A DNA stretch of 10,455 nucleotides. Source: Actinomycetota bacterium (lineage in GTDB: Bacteria; Actinomycetota; Actinomycetes; Nanopelagicales; Nanopelagicaceae). The DNA lies in NCBI GenBank assembly GCA_009705075.1, contig WLCY01000003.1, positions 1 to 10,455 of the forward strand, read 5' to 3'. The position numbers and the translations under genes are program-made. The notes below the pieces were generated by a model. That model had not been told where the DNA came from. It saw only the letters and a program-made list of their open reading frames with translations, and searched no databases. Positions 1-9,320 of this stretch are shown one piece after another; position 1 is the first letter of the stretch; each line of letters begins with the position of its first letter.

Positions 1-1
1 A

Positions 2-31
2 CCCGACTTTAAAGCCTGCGCCAAAAGCGGG
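2..31 (-). terminator. Possible terminator hairpin after gyrA, cut by window edge
   Basis: About 18 bases beyond the gyrA stop, CCCG-A-CTTT (2-10) can pair with AAAGCGGG (24-31). This gives an eight-pair stem with one bulged base and a 13-base loop. A T-tract would have to lie beyond base 1, so it cannot be judged whether this is an intrinsic terminator. The 49 bases after gyrA are an open frame with no start codon, so they could equally belong to something continuing outside the window. Weak call. Confidence 0.2.
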
Positions 32-49
32 AAAATCAGCGCGGAATTC

Positions 50-2524
50 TTACTCTTTAACCTGAGTAATCGAAACTACTGAAACTCCTTCATCGAGATT
101 CACCAATCGAACACCTAAGGTGTCGCGGCTAGTTTCGCGGATCTCCGAGCAAGCTGTTCGAATGACAACTCCCCCTGATGTAATTGCAAGAATTTCATCG
201 CTCGCTTCAACAATCATTGCGCCAACCAAAATGCCACGAGAGTCCTCATCGATTTTTGCTGCCTTAACACCAAGTCCGCCGCGGCCTTGTGGGCGATATT
301 CATCCAATGGAGTTCGTTTCGCATATCCGCCATCAGTTGCAGTTAAAACAAATTTTGGTGAAGAAATATCTGTAATCGCTGCCATGGTTAGAAGTTGATC
401 TTTGCTGCGGAATTTCATTCCTATTACTCCGCTGGTAGAGCGTCCCATGGAGCGAATTGATTCTTCTTCTGCGCTAAAACGAAGTGACATACCGCTCTTT
501 GAAACTAGTAGGATCTCATCTTTCTCACTTACCAATGCCGCAGAAACTAACTCATCGCCCTCTTTTAGATTTATTGCGATTAGGCCGCCAGCTCTTGGTG
601 AGTCATATTCAACAAGTGGAGATTTTTTAACAATTCCACCACGAGTTGCAATCGCAAGATAAGGGTGGGACTTGTAATCTGAAATTGCAATTACTTGAGC
701 AATTATTTCATCTGGTTTAAATGCTAAAAGGTTTGCTACGTGTTGGCCGCGAGCATCGCGTCCTGCATCCGGCAGCTCATGCACTTTCGCACGATAAATT
801 CGCCCCTTGTTTGTAAAGAAGAGCAGCCAATCATGAGTTGATGCCACAAAGAAATGTTCTACCAAATCATCTTGCTTTAGTGCTGCGCCTTTTACGCCTT
901 TACCGCCGCGGCGTTGAGAGCGATATAAATCAGCTTTTGTCCGCTTGGAATAACCAGTTTTTGTAATTGTTACAACCACGCTTTGATCTGGGATTAAATC
1001 TTCAACTGACATTCCTGAATCGCCAGCGATGATTTGAGTTCGACGCTCGTTCCCGTATTTAGCGGTTAGTTCTTGTAGTTCAACCTTGATGATTTCGCGT
1101 TGTTTAGCTTCTGAGGCAAGAATGCTATTTAGTTCGACGATCTCCGCCATAAGACCTTCGTACTCGTCGTTAATTTTCTGTCGTTCAAGAGCAGCGATTC
1201 TTCGAAGTTGCATATCCAAAATTGCATTAGCTTGAATCTCGTCAACATCAAGAAGTTTCATTAATCCTGTACGCGCTTCTTCTGGTGTGCGTGAGGCGCG
1301 AATTAAAGCGATTACTGCATCAAGTGCATCTAGCGCTTTTAGGTAGCCTTGCAAAATATGGGCGCGTTTTTCGCGCTCTTGAAGTCGGTATTTTGTCCGG
1401 CGAACAATTACTTCTACTTGGTGCTCGATGTAATAACGTATAAATTCATCGATACGAAGCGTCCTAGGAACGCCATCTACAAGGGCAAGCATGTTTGCAC
1501 CAAATGAATCTTGTAATTGTGTATGTTTGTAAAGATTGTTTAAAACAACTTTTGGAATTGCGTCGTTGCGCAGAACAACAACAAGGCGCTGTCCAAGACG
1601 TTCATTGCCTTCATCGCGCACATCTGCGATGCCTTTTATCCGGCCATCTTTAACAAGTTCGGCGATCTTCAGCGCTAAATTATCTGGGTTAACTTGATAT
1701 GGCAGCTCTGTAACAACAAGACAGGTGCGCTTATTTATCTCTTCAACTTCAACAACGGCACGCATGATGATTGAGCCGCGACCGGTGCGATACGCATCTT
1801 CAATCCCTTGGCGCCCAACAATCAACGCCTTGGTTGGAAAGTCGGGGCCTTTAACAATTGTTAACAATTTTTCTAGTAACTCTTTGGGGTCTGCATCTGG
1901 GTTTTCAAGGGACCAGACAACACCTTCTACAACTTCATTTAAGTTGTGGGGTGGAATATTTGTAGCCATACCAACGGCGATGCCTGCGCTGCCGTTAACC
2001 AATAAATTTGGAAAGCGACTTGGGAGAACGGTTGGCTCTTGGGATCTACCGTCGTAGTTTGGAATGAAATTAACAGTGTCTTCGTCGATGTCTCGCATCA
2101 TCTCCATTGCGAGTGGTGCTAGTCGAGCTTCGGTATAACGCATTGCTGCAGCAGGATCATTTCCTGGCGAACCGAAGTTTCCGTTTCCATCAATTAGTGG
2201 ATAACGAAGGGACCAAAATTGTGCGAGGCGAACAACAGCGTCATAAATAGCAGTGTCGCCGTGGGGATGGTAGTTACCCATAACATCGCCGACGATGCGA
2301 GAAGATTTGTAATAGCCCTTATCTGGTCGGTATCCCGCGTCATACATCGCATATAAAACTCTGCGGTGCACTGGTTTTAAACCGTCGCGAATATCTGGAA
2401 GTGCGCGTCCGACAATTACTGACATTGCATAATCTAAATAAGAGCGCGCCATCTCAACTTGGAGATCAACGGTTTCGATTCGGTCGTGCGCAGCAGTCTT
2501 ATCTGGATTCATATTTTCAGCCAT
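50..2524 (-). CDS. gyrA: DNA gyrase subunit A
   Basis: GyrA is the DNA cleavage and wrapping subunit of gyrase (GyrA2GyrB2), which uses ATP to introduce negative supercoils ahead of forks and RNA polymerase. The 824-residue length fits the family. The N-terminal breakage-reunion domain carries the quinolone region [10 protein letters not shown] (86-95) and the catalytic tyrosine Y130 in [10 protein letters not shown]. The position equivalent to E. coli Ser83 is Thr91, as in some naturally wild-type gyrases, and the acidic residue Asp95 is kept. A coiled region around 370-490 is followed by the C-terminal beta-pinwheel. This contains the GyrA-box QRRGGKG (537-543), which marks true gyrase rather than topoisomerase IV. 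The ATG start gives the usual N-terminus and has the Shine-Dalgarno AGGTGATC four bases upstream. It is the last visible gene of the gyrB-gyrA unit. Confidence 0.98.
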   Translation of the reverse strand: MAENMNPDKTAAHDRIETVDLQVEMARSYLDYAMSVIVGRALPDIRDGLKPVHRRVLYAMYDAGYRPDKGYYKSSRIVGDVMGNYHPHGDTAIYDAVVRLAQFWSLRYPLIDGNGNFGSPGNDPAAAMRYTEARLAPLAMEMMRDIDEDTVNFIPNYDGRSQEPTVLPSRFPNLLVNGSAGIAVGMATNIPPHNLNEVVEGVVWSLENPDADPKELLEKLLTIVKGPDFPTKALIVGRQGIEDAYRTGRGSIIMRAVVEVEEINKRTCLVVTELPYQVNPDNLALKIAELVKDGRIKGIADVRDEGNERLGQRLVVVLRNDAIPKVVLNNLYKHTQLQDSFGANMLALVDGVPRTLRIDEFIRYYIEHQVEVIVRRTKYRLQEREKRAHILQGYLKALDALDAVIALIRASRTPEEARTGLMKLLDVDEIQANAILDMQLRRIAALERQKINDEYEGLMAEIVELNSILASEAKQREIIKVELQELTAKYGNERRTQIIAGDSGMSVEDLIPDQSVVVTITKTGYSKRTKADLYRSQRRGGKGVKGAALKQDDLVEHFFVASTHDWLLFFTNKGRIYRAKVHELPDAGRDARGQHVANLLAFKPDEIIAQVIAISDYKSHPYLAIATRGGIVKKSPLVEYDSPRAGGLIAINLKEGDELVSAALVSEKDEILLVSKSGMSLRFSAEEESIRSMGRSTSGVIGMKFRSKDQLLTMAAITDISSPKFVLTATDGGYAKRTPLDEYRPQGRGGLGVKAAKIDEDSRGILVGAMIVEASDEILAITSGGVVIRTACSEIRETSRDTLGVRLVNLDEGVSVVSITQVKE

Positions 2525-2528
2525 TTGT

Positions 2529-2534
2529 GATCAC

Positions 2535-2536
<2 letters not shown>
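2529..2536 (-). promoter_or_regulatory. gyrA ribosome binding site overlapping gyrB stop
   Basis: On the minus strand, AGGTGATC lies four bases before the gyrA ATG and shares two bases with the TAG stop of gyrB (2535-2537). AGGTGATC matches eight contiguous bases of the complement of the usual 16S 3' tail. The gap between the two genes is only ten bases. Ribosomes finishing gyrB would therefore sit on the gyrA start signal, which suggests translational coupling and near-equal subunit synthesis (inference). Confidence 0.7.
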
Positions 2537-4490
<1,954 letters not shown>

Positions 4491-4697
4491 TTACCCCTCC
4501 AATCAAAAGCGCCAATTCGTTCACGAGATATCTCTCAAAGTGGCTGAGAATTAAACCTCGGCTCTTTTCTTTAAAACACTGCCGTAATCCTAGTCGTTAA
4601 ATCAATAGCGAACTACCGCAAAAGGGGCTTGTGCGGCGGATTAGAGGGGTTATCTCAGGGAAGTTGTGGGTGGCTACTGTATGCAGCTTATTTCTTC
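4491..4697 (-). promoter_or_regulatory. gyrB leader and probable promoter region
   Basis: These 207 bases separate dciA from gyrB. The Shine-Dalgarno of gyrB (GGAGGGG, 4494-4500) is at the gene end. A possible -10 element TAGGAT lies at 4592-4587 on the minus strand, in the TANNNT form common in actinobacteria. I see no convincing -35 at 16-18 bases, so the promoter is tentative. A ten-base palindrome GAGATATCTC (4525-4534) falls in the presumed leader. A five-pair inverted repeat CCGCA/TGCGG (4616-4620, 4632-4636) has no T-tract and is not a clear terminator for dciA. Such a leader is where a supercoiling-sensitive gyrase promoter would be expected, but nothing here proves one. Confidence 0.35.
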
Positions 4698-5159
4698 CTA
4701 GCCGTAGGTGTCTCGCGGCCCTTTTGCTCCTCGGATTGTTCGTAACCCTTTTTTCCAATTTGGAGCATGTGGCCCTATGAAGACCAACTTCTCTACTAAG
4801 GCGCCAGGCGCGGATCCACTTATGGTCTGCAGTAACTCTGTAGAAATTAAATTTAATTGTGTTGCCCAAGCAGTTGATGAAGTTTGAATTGTTAGTTGCC
4901 CATCAACTAATGAAATTGGTGTTGAACGAGCTGCGATTTCAGCGCCAACAATTTTTTCCCAATCTGCAAAAATATTTCCTTCAGCCAAACCTTGTCGCCA
5001 GTCGCGCGATTGTACTAACTCATCTAAAACAGAACCTATTTGTTGGGGGTCTCCGGTGTTGCCGCGCGTTTCATTTGTTCCATTTGTTTCAATACTTCTA
5101 TTTCGCTTTGGTTGGTTTCTAAATGCTCGGTAAAGCTCACGAGCTAAGTCTCGAGCCAT
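4698..5159 (-). CDS. dciA: DciA-type helicase-loading factor, DUF721 protein
   Basis: DciA (DUF721) is the ancestral partner of the replicative helicase DnaB in bacteria that lack DnaC or DnaI, and in mycobacteria it is Rv0004. The 153-residue product has a charged, low-complexity N-terminus (about 1-40). The DUF721 fold follows, with Trp67 in FADWEKIVG and the motif STAWATQL (95-102). It ends in GPRDTYG, the same tail I recall for mycobacterial Rv0004. The start codon directly abuts the recF stop (TAA then ATG). The near-consensus Shine-Dalgarno AGGCGGT (5166-5172) lies six bases before the ATG, inside recF. Position between recF and gyrB is the standard actinobacterial arrangement. Family assignment is firm; the helicase-loading role is taken from homologues. 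Confidence 0.92.
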   Translation of the reverse strand: MARDLARELYRAFRNQPKRNRSIETNGTNETRGNTGDPQQIGSVLDELVQSRDWRQGLAEGNIFADWEKIVGAEIAARSTPISLVDGQLTIQTSSTAWATQLNLISTELLQTISGSAPGALVEKLVFIGPHAPNWKKGLRTIRGAKGPRDTYG

Positions 5160-6260
5160 TTAATTACCGCCTGGGACTTTAGATACTTGTCCGGATTTAA
5201 CAAGAAACCTGACACCAGTCAACTCTTTTGGTAGATCGTTTTCGACAGCAACGGTTATAAATGTCTGCTCGGCAGATTTAGCTAGTTTTATCAATTGAAT
5301 TCTTCGCTCTTCATCTAGCTCAGAGAAAACGTCATCCAAAATCAATATTGGTTTTAGCCCATCGTTTTCTAATAATTGATAGGTGGCTAATTTTAGACTT
5401 AAAGCAATAGACCAAGATTCGCCATGGCTGGCATAACCTTTAACTAAATGATCTCCGAGGTTTAAAATTAAATCGTCGCGATGTGGGCCTGAAAGGGTTA
5501 AACCCCGCTCTATTTCAGCCGCTCTTGTAACTTGCATACGTTCTAAAATTTTTGATGTGTTTTGGCCTGCTTCGTAACTTGGATCTTCGATGCTTGATTT
5601 ATATTTTATTTCAGCTGGCTTCTCTGAAGATATATCGCGATAAATCTCTTGGAATATTGGTTCGAATTCTCTAAGAGCTTGCAACCTTGCAGCGATAATC
5701 TCTCCGCCAAAATTAGCTACTTGTTGATCCCAGGCCGCCAGTGATTCAGTTCCTGCGCGGGATTTCAACAATGAGTTTCGTTGGCGTATTGCGCGTTCGT
5801 AATCTGAAATGACTCCCGCCATTCGTGGGGATCTCAAAATTAAAAGCTGGTCGATAAATTTTCTTCGCTCACTCGGATCCCCTCTAACCAAATCAAGATC
5901 CTCTGGCGAGAAGTAAATTGCTTGAACTATTCCAAAAATTTCTTTCTGGCTTCGTACTGGATTTTGGTTTATTCGCGCCCGGTTTGCGCGTTCGCTATTT
6001 ATTTCTAACTCAACCAAAACCTCACGATCTGGTAATTGGGTCTTTGCGCGAACATAAGCGGCTGGGCTTCCTAGTTGAACTAGCGGTTGGTCGCTTGAAA
6101 CGCGGTGGGAAGAGAGAAAGGAGAGATACAAAATAGATTCGATTATGTTCGTTTTACCTTCACCATTACGCCCAATAAAAATAGATATGCCGGGAGCTAG
6201 TTCCAGATCTAGGTGTTTATAAGATCTAAAAGTTGTTAGCGAGAGGTTTGAGATAAACAC
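5160..6260 (-). CDS. recF: DNA replication and repair protein RecF
   Basis: RecF is an SMC-like ABC ATPase that binds gapped DNA and, with RecO and RecR, helps load RecA at stalled forks and single-strand gaps. The 366-residue length is typical. Walker A is GRNGEGKT (30-37). The ABC signature region is YASHGESWSIALSLKLA (276-292), and Walker B with D-loop is ILILDDVFSELD (305-316). Another conserved family block is SGPHRDDLIL (257-266). The start is GTG, chosen because FISNLSLTTFRSY aligns with the normal RecF beginning. It follows the dnaN stop after 11 A/T-rich bases and has no visible Shine-Dalgarno, so translation probably depends on ribosomes leaving dnaN and may be weak. Its stop codon touches the dciA start codon. 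Confidence 0.96.
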   Translation of the reverse strand: MFISNLSLTTFRSYKHLDLELAPGISIFIGRNGEGKTNIIESILYLSFLSSHRVSSDQPLVQLGSPAAYVRAKTQLPDREVLVELEINSERANRARINQNPVRSQKEIFGIVQAIYFSPEDLDLVRGDPSERRKFIDQLLILRSPRMAGVISDYERAIRQRNSLLKSRAGTESLAAWDQQVANFGGEIIAARLQALREFEPIFQEIYRDISSEKPAEIKYKSSIEDPSYEAGQNTSKILERMQVTRAAEIERGLTLSGPHRDDLILNLGDHLVKGYASHGESWSIALSLKLATYQLLENDGLKPILILDDVFSELDEERRIQLIKLAKSAEQTFITVAVENDLPKELTGVRFLVKSGQVSKVPGGN

Positions 6261-6271
6261 TTTTAATGTTT

Positions 6272-7399
6272 TTAGGAGGTGTAGCGCATCGGCATTAATA
6301 AATACTTATAAGAGTTATTTATTGCGCCTCCGGGCTCAGTTTTTCCGGTTAGCACTGCTGGTTTTTTATCTCCAGTAAACGAGATGTGCACAAAAGGAGA
6401 GTTGATTGCCTGTAGGCCGTCAGTTAAAAATGTTGGGTTAAATGCAATATTTATATTCTCGCCAGAATAATTAATAATTAACTCTTCTGTGGCTTGTGCC
6501 TCTTCGCCAGTTCCGGCTTCTAGTTGGAGGGTGTTGTTTCCAAAGACAAGACGAAGTGGGACTGTTTTATCTGTTACTAAAGCAACACGACGAACAGAAT
6601 CTAAAAATGGCGCAACTTCGATAGTCGCTTCTGCGGTGGATTCTGTGGGGAGTAGGTGGCGGAAAGGGGGAAAGCTTCCATCTAAAGTTCTTGATGTCAT
6701 TGTTTTTTCGTCGGAGAGAAACCCAACTAATTTTTCATTAGATGTGGTTGGTGAGAGCGCGAAGGTAATTTGGCCACTTCCAGTTAATGATTTTGCTGCA
6801 TCAACCAAAGTTCTTGCTCTAAGAAGTGTTGAAGCTTCTAGATTTAAATCTTTAGGGCTCCAGTTAATTTCTTTCACTGCTAGCCGATATCTATCTGTCG
6901 CAGCTAATGTAATTGTGGTTTTATTCATCTCGATATGAACCCCGGTTAGGGTTGGAAGTGAGTCGTCTTTTCCGGCCGCTACAGCAACTTGATTAACCGC
7001 TGTTGCGAAAACATCTCCTGGGATTTCTCCTGCTGCTTCTGGAAGCGTAGGGAGATTTGGGTATTCATTTACCGGCAAGGTTGGAAGAGTGAATTTTGCG
7101 CTTCCAGCGGTTACTAAAACTCTTGTTCCGTCTAATAAAAAAGTAACTGGTTTTGCGGGGAGGGATCTAGCTATTTCCGCGAGCAATCTTCCTGGAACTA
7201 AAACTTTTCCTTTGGTTGCAATGTCGGCGGAAATAACAGCTTTTGTTGAAGTTTCTAAATCTGATCCAGTTAAAGTGATTGAGTCGGTTACATCAATCAT
7301 GATTCCTAAGAGGGCTGTTTGAATCGGCCTTGAGGAGAGGCTGCGAGCAACCCAATTAACAGCATCGATCAATGGATCGCGTTCGACAACAAACTTCAT
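6272..7399 (-). CDS. dnaN: DNA polymerase III sliding clamp (beta subunit)
   Basis: DnaN forms the ring-shaped dimer that tethers DNA polymerase III and many repair proteins to DNA. With the start chosen here it is 375 residues, the normal length for three clamp domains. The N-terminus MKFVVERDPLIDAVNWVARSL matches the actinobacterial family (compare Streptomyces MKIRVERD). Family blocks include LLAEIARSLP, FTLPTLPVNEYPNLPTLPE, LTGVHIEM, ATDRYRLAVKE, GSFPPFRHLLP and AFNPTFLTDGL. It ends in YLLMPMRYTS, the usual clamp C-terminus (MPMR). The frame is open back to a GTG at 7441, adding 14 residues, but that has no Shine-Dalgarno. The ATG at 7399 has GGAAGGA seven bases upstream and fits homologues. 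It leads the dnaN-recF-dciA cluster and lies beside the presumed origin. Confidence 0.96.
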   Translation of the reverse strand: MKFVVERDPLIDAVNWVARSLSSRPIQTALLGIMIDVTDSITLTGSDLETSTKAVISADIATKGKVLVPGRLLAEIARSLPAKPVTFLLDGTRVLVTAGSAKFTLPTLPVNEYPNLPTLPEAAGEIPGDVFATAVNQVAVAAGKDDSLPTLTGVHIEMNKTTITLAATDRYRLAVKEINWSPKDLNLEASTLLRARTLVDAAKSLTGSGQITFALSPTTSNEKLVGFLSDEKTMTSRTLDGSFPPFRHLLPTESTAEATIEVAPFLDSVRRVALVTDKTVPLRLVFGNNTLQLEAGTGEEAQATEELIINYSGENINIAFNPTFLTDGLQAINSPFVHISFTGDKKPAVLTGKTEPGGAINNSYKYLLMPMRYTS

Positions 7400-7405
7400 C
7401 TCTCT

Positions 7406-7412
7406 ATCCTTC
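7406..7412 (-). promoter_or_regulatory. dnaN ribosome binding site
   Basis: On the minus strand GGAAGGA lies about seven bases before the ATG at 7399. This decides the dnaN start against the in-frame GTG at 7441, which has no such site. Confidence 0.6.
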
Positions 7413-7460
7413 CCGTTTAAAGGCGGTAAGCAAACCCCCACAGGTTCGCCAGCCCCAACC

Positions 7461-7489
7461 TTTCTATTTAATATAAGTATTCGTAGTAA
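7461..7489 (-). other. Candidate DNA unwinding element with DnaA-trio-like repeats
   Basis: This is the most AT-rich stretch of the gap. Read on the minus strand away from the DnaA box at 7504-7512, triplets TTA, CTA, CGA, ATA, CTT, ATA, TTA occupy 7489-7469. The DnaA-trio element of the B. subtilis type reads as repeated [C/T]TA on this strand. Three triplets fit exactly, three differ at one base, and CGA fits only poorly. The 14-base spacer to the box is longer than I would expect. The tract could also act as a -10 region for dnaN. Confidence 0.35.
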
Positions 7490-7608
7490 CTAGAGCTAGT
7501 TTCTGTGGATATCCATCAAAAACCCTGGTCACCCCGCATAAAACTATAAAACCAAGGCTGTGGGCGGCCCGTGGATAACCCAGGCTAACTACAACATCTG
7601 ACACGATT

Positions 7609-7666
7609 CCCCCACCCCCAAACCTACTTTTCCACACTTATCCCCAAGTTATCCCCAAGGTGGGGG
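7609..7666. repeat. GC-rich inverted repeat enclosing three phased DnaA-box variants
   Basis: CCCCCACC at 7609-7616 and its exact reverse complement GGTGGGGG at 7659-7666 flank 42 bases. Inside are TTTTCCACA (7628-7636) and a perfect 11-base tandem repeat TTATCCCCAAG (7638-7648 and 7649-7659), whose last base is also the first base of the right arm. The three 9-mers start 10 and 11 bases apart, about one helical turn, so bound DnaA monomers would lie on one face of the DNA. The repeat is seen directly; its role is inference. Confidence 0.65.
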
Positions 7667-7690
7667 CAACTTTCTACACAACCTTTGTGA

Positions 7691-9094
7691 TTAGTTTCGA
7701 GCTTGAAGCTTAATTCGGTTCGTCAGCTCGGTTACTTGGTTGTAAATAGAGCGACGCTCAGCCATCAACTGGCGGATTTTTCGATCCGCGTGCATAACGG
7801 TTGTGTGATCTCGGCCCCCGAAAGTTTGGCCAATTTTTGGAAGCGAGAGCTCGGTTAGCTCACGGCACAAATACATAGCAATCTGCCGAGCGTTAACCAA
7901 AACCCTAGATCTAGATGTGCCACAAAGGTCATCCAAAGTAAGGCTGAAGTAGGTGGCGGTCTGGGCCATGATTGTTGTCGCAGTTATCTCTGGGCCACCA
8001 GCTTCTGGGATTAAGTCTTTTAAAACAATTTCCGCTAATCCTAAATCCACAGCTTGGCGGTTTAAAGAAGCGAAAGCTGTAACCCGGATTAAAGCGCCCT
8101 CCAACTCGCGAATGTTGGAAGAAATTTTGCTCGCAATGTATTCCAAAACGTCGTCAGGAGCATTTAATTTATCTTGCGCCGCTTTCTTTCGAAGAATCGC
8201 AATACGAGTTTCTAACTCGGGAGGTTGAATATCTGTAATCAAACCCCACTCAAAACGGCTGCGAAGCCGATCTTCCAAAGTTGTTAATTGTTTTGGTGGA
8301 CGGTCGCTAGAGATAACAATTTGTTTATTCGCGTTATATAAAGTGTTGAATGTATGGAAGAACTCTTCTTGGGTACGTTCTTTATTTTCCAAGAATTGAA
8401 TATCATCTACAAGCAGAACATCTAAATCGCGATATCTGCGCTGAAAAACAGAGGCTTTATCGTCGCGGATCGAATTAATAAAATCATTTGTGAACTCTTC
8501 GCTTGAAACATAACGAACACGCACACTTCCGTACAACTCTTTTGCATAAGCCCCAATAGCATGCAATAAGTGGGTCTTTCCCAACCCTGACTCACCGTAA
8601 ATAAAAAGCGGGTTGTAGGCCTTTGCTGGAGCTTCTGCAACTGCAACTGCGGCGGCGTGCGCAAAACGATTTGAGGCGCCGATCACGAAAGTTTCAAAAA
8701 TATAACGGGGATTTAATTGGGTAGGTTCGGCGACGACAGAAGATTTAGAATCGCGACCAGTTCCAGATTTTGGTTGTTGCTCAACAATTGGATCAATTAC
8801 ATCAACTTCAACATCCCCTTGAAGTGATTCATCAATTGTTACCGCAATACTAATTTTTTGGTCGAACTTCACAGATAGCGCATCATTTAAAATCGTACGA
8901 AGTCTGGTTTCTAAAACATCTTTCGCAAAAGCATTTGGTGCTGAAAGCAATAAATTTGAGCCACTCTCGTTTTGAATTAACCCAAGAGGTTTTGTTAAGG
9001 ATAGGAAAGCGCGATGTTGTGGGGACTCCACAGAGACGTCCGCAATTACAGCGCCCCAAAGTGCTGTTAAATCTTCAACCTCAAGCAGCGCCAT
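7691..9094 (-). CDS. dnaA: Chromosomal replication initiator protein DnaA
   Basis: DnaA binds DnaA boxes, oligomerises with ATP, melts the origin and helps recruit the helicase. The 467-residue protein has domain I (about 1-90) and a short linker domain II (about 91-125), which makes it smaller than most high-GC actinobacterial DnaA proteins. Domain III AAA+ has Walker [10 protein letters not shown] (167-175), Walker [10 protein letters not shown] (227-235), the arginine-finger region LEDRLRSRF (273-281) and sensor 2 in [11 protein letters not shown] with Arg329. Domain IV has [20 protein letters not shown] (394-413) and the DnaA signature [11 protein letters not shown] (426-436), which read the box. 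The ATG is preceded by GGAG with a five-base spacer. The gene lies between two clusters of DnaA boxes, and those on its promoter side suggest autoregulation. Confidence 0.98.
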   Translation of the reverse strand: MALLEVEDLTALWGAVIADVSVESPQHRAFLSLTKPLGLIQNESGSNLLLSAPNAFAKDVLETRLRTILNDALSVKFDQKISIAVTIDESLQGDVEVDVIDPIVEQQPKSGTGRDSKSSVVAEPTQLNPRYIFETFVIGASNRFAHAAAVAVAEAPAKAYNPLFIYGESGLGKTHLLHAIGAYAKELYGSVRVRYVSSEEFTNDFINSIRDDKASVFQRRYRDLDVLLVDDIQFLENKERTQEEFFHTFNTLYNANKQIVISSDRPPKQLTTLEDRLRSRFEWGLITDIQPPELETRIAILRKKAAQDKLNAPDDVLEYIASKISSNIRELEGALIRVTAFASLNRQAVDLGLAEIVLKDLIPEAGGPEITATTIMAQTATYFSLTLDDLCGTSRSRVLVNARQIAMYLCRELTELSLPKIGQTFGGRDHTTVMHADRKIRQLMAERRSIYNQVTELTNRIKLQARN

Positions 9095-9110
9095 AGGGAC
9101 TCCGGCTTCT

Positions 9111-9135
9111 CCACAGGGTTATCCACAGCCTGTGG
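9111..9135. repeat. Inverted repeat presenting a DnaA box near the dnaA start
   Basis: CCACAGG (9111-9117) pairs with CCTGTGG (9129-9135) around an 11-base loop that contains the perfect box TTATCCACA. An overlapping palindrome CCACAG-C-CTGTGG (9123-9135) uses the same right arm. The block ends eight bases from the dnaA Shine-Dalgarno (9100-9103). As DNA it gives clustered DnaA-type half-sites; as RNA it gives a seven-pair hairpin in the dnaA leader. Confidence 0.5.
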
Positions 9136-9186
9136 TCTAAAGTGAAACTTGAGCCTTTTGGCCCCTTTTTCTGTGGATAGAGGGCG

Positions 9187-9215
9187 AAAGTAGGGGCAAT
9201 TCTGGGAAATTGCAA
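9187..9215 (-). promoter_or_regulatory. Predicted dnaA promoter
   Basis: On the minus strand TTGCAA (9215-9210) is followed after 17 bases by TACTTT (9192-9187), a plausible sigma-70-type -35/-10 pair with the actinobacterial TANNNT form. The predicted start falls near 9180, inside the one-mismatch DnaA box 9172-9180. The perfect box 9220-9228 is four bases upstream of the -35. The leader would be about 85 bases. Box placement suggests repression by DnaA (inference). Confidence 0.5.
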
Positions 9216-9267
9216 GTGGTTATCCACAAATCCTTGGCCCCCAAGATCTCCCAAATTCCAATCGAGT

Positions 9268-9297
9268 TTGACCCTTCTCCACAGGTGGCCGTAACCT
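9268..9297 (+). promoter_or_regulatory. Predicted rpmH promoter with DnaA box in the spacer
   Basis: TTGACC (9268-9273) and TAACCT (9292-9297) are separated by 18 bases and fit an actinobacterial housekeeping promoter. The DnaA-box variant TTCTCCACA (9275-9283) lies in the spacer, so bound DnaA would compete with RNA polymerase. The transcript would begin near 9304, giving a leader of about 70 bases. Confidence 0.5.
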
Positions 9298-9320
9298 AAC
9301 TCCCTCATATCAGTTGTGAC

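Larger units (their letters stand above)
7400..7690. other. Probable oriC: dnaA-dnaN intergenic region
   Basis: In actinobacteria the chromosomal origin usually lies between dnaA and dnaN. This 291-base gap contains DnaA-box-like 9-mers, each one mismatch from TTATCCACA. On the minus strand these are at 7504-7512 (ATATCCACA) and 7570-7578 (TTATCCACG). On the plus strand they are at 7628-7636 (TTTTCCACA), 7638-7646 and 7649-7657 (both TTATCCCCA). A weaker one is TTCTACACA at 7672-7680. The dnaN side holds an AT-rich stretch (about 7461-7489) suited to unwinding. None of the boxes is perfect. A possible -10 TATAGT (7548-7543, minus) for dnaN lacks a good -35. Origin function is inferred from position and boxes. 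Confidence 0.75.

Noticed and set aside
4525..4534. Palindrome GAGATATCTC in the gyrB leader as an operator
   Set aside because: A ten-base palindrome of common composition can occur by chance, and there is no second copy or known factor to support it.
4616..4636. Inverted repeat CCGCA/TGCGG as a terminator after dciA
   Set aside because: Only five pairs, with an 11-base loop and no T-tract on the minus strand.
4597..4869. Minus-strand 90-codon open frame overlapping the dciA end and the gyrB leader
   Set aside because: It overlaps the coding region of dciA in another frame, its predicted protein is of no recognisable family, and the dciA frame is clearly the conserved one.
7400..7441. Fourteen-residue upstream extension of dnaN from a GTG
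   Set aside because: No ribosome binding site at the GTG, and clamp homologues start at the internal ATG, which has one.
7543..7548. TATAGT on the minus strand as the dnaN -10 element
   Set aside because: No acceptable -35 at 16-18 bases upstream; kept only as a remark in the origin entry.
8043..8051. AAATCCACA inside dnaA as a DnaA box
   Set aside because: Two mismatches in the box and a position within conserved coding sequence make chance more likely.
9081..9308. Minus-strand 75-codon open frame across the dnaA promoter region
   Set aside because: It runs through the predicted promoter and DnaA boxes, has no ribosome binding site or family resemblance, and overlaps the start of dnaA.
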